Shown here piece after piece: positions 31,393 to 31,437 of a stretch of DNA of 31,437 bases; within the stretch, counting starts at the first letter, position 1; each line of letters starts with the position of its first letter. The position numbers were made by a program, and so were the translations under genes. The notes beneath the pieces were generated by a model. That model did not search any database. It was not told the DNA's origin and was given only the letters and a program-made list of their open reading frames with translations. Location of the stretch: positions 1-31,437 of the IMG/VR virus record IMGVR_UViG_3300046538_000306. One strand, 5' to 3'. Source of the DNA: a virus.

Positions 31393-31437
31393 GGGCGCGC
31401 ACGCTGTATCGAACCACACCCCACACCAGCAGATCAT
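31379..31437 (-). CDS. umuD: UmuD, 3' end only
   Basis: The last 18 codons of a frame that enters at the window edge: [18 protein letters not shown] then TGA (31381-31379). The V-W-G-V-V strand close to the C-terminus is the characteristic end of UmuD/LexA-type S24 proteins. It overlaps the umuC start by 14 bases, the usual umuDC junction. The N-terminal part, catalytic residues and promoter (expected LexA box) lie outside the window. Confidence 0.78.
   Translation of the reverse strand, partial: DLLVWGVVRYSVRAHDKA

Noticed and set aside
1-31437. Search for tRNA genes, CRISPR arrays, insertion sequences and att repeats
   Set aside because: No cloverleaf-like sequence, regular spaced repeats or transposase genes were recognised, and no matching direct repeats at the two ends were found by eye.

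Overview
This window is most likely a Pseudomonas (P. fluorescens-like gamma-proteobacterium) chromosome segment carrying a nearly complete temperate myovirus prophage. The evidence is a GC-rich late region with Pseudomonas-type codon use, a DUF1654 protein (a family I know mainly from Pseudomonas and its prophages), CTG-N10-CAG LexA boxes, and a umuDC operon at the right edge. Virion genes follow the order and families of P2/HP1/K139-like phages: portal and large terminase on the minus strand, diverging from scaffold, capsid, small terminase, head completion, tail completion, sheath (DUF2586), tube (DUF2597), lysis, chaperone, tape measure, baseplate, fibres and a second baseplate group.

Layout. 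1-1.6 kb: large serine recombinase, the candidate integrase. 1.6-1.95 kb: LexA box and DUF1654 gene. 1.97-4.4 kb: operator-like inverted repeats followed by a compact operon of five mostly unrecognised genes, including a four-helix membrane protein with a cytoplasmic winged-helix tail. 4.5-5.55 kb: lambda-style switch, an S24-peptidase CI repressor facing a Cro protein, with further copies of the same operator between them. 5.5-7.1 kb: an unrecognised protein and a RepA-like (IncFII-type) putative replication initiator where P2 would have its rolling-circle gene A. 7.1-7.74 kb: non-coding, hairpin-rich, with a P2-like candidate cos site. 7.74-11.1 kb minus strand: Ogr/Delta-type late activator, portal, large terminase. 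11.1-29.0 kb plus strand: late operons. 29.0-29.7 kb: AT-richer non-coding DNA with a bidirectional terminator. 29.7-31.4 kb: a 33-residue peptide gene, then umuD (3' end), umuC and a small coupled gene on the minus strand.

How it fits together (inference). CI would shut off both the cro-repA operon and the 2065-4383 operon through one operator family found in two places. DNA damage could act in three ways: RecA-stimulated CI self-cleavage, LexA release of the DUF1654 gene, and possibly LexA release of the Ogr-like activator through a second box at 8069-8084. Ogr would then switch on head and tail genes, and cos plus terminase would package the DNA.

The notable feature is mosaicism: an HP1-type virion combined with a serine recombinase, a lambda-type CI/Cro switch and a plasmid-like initiator. 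Family names come from recognising motifs and gene order by eye; no database search was run.
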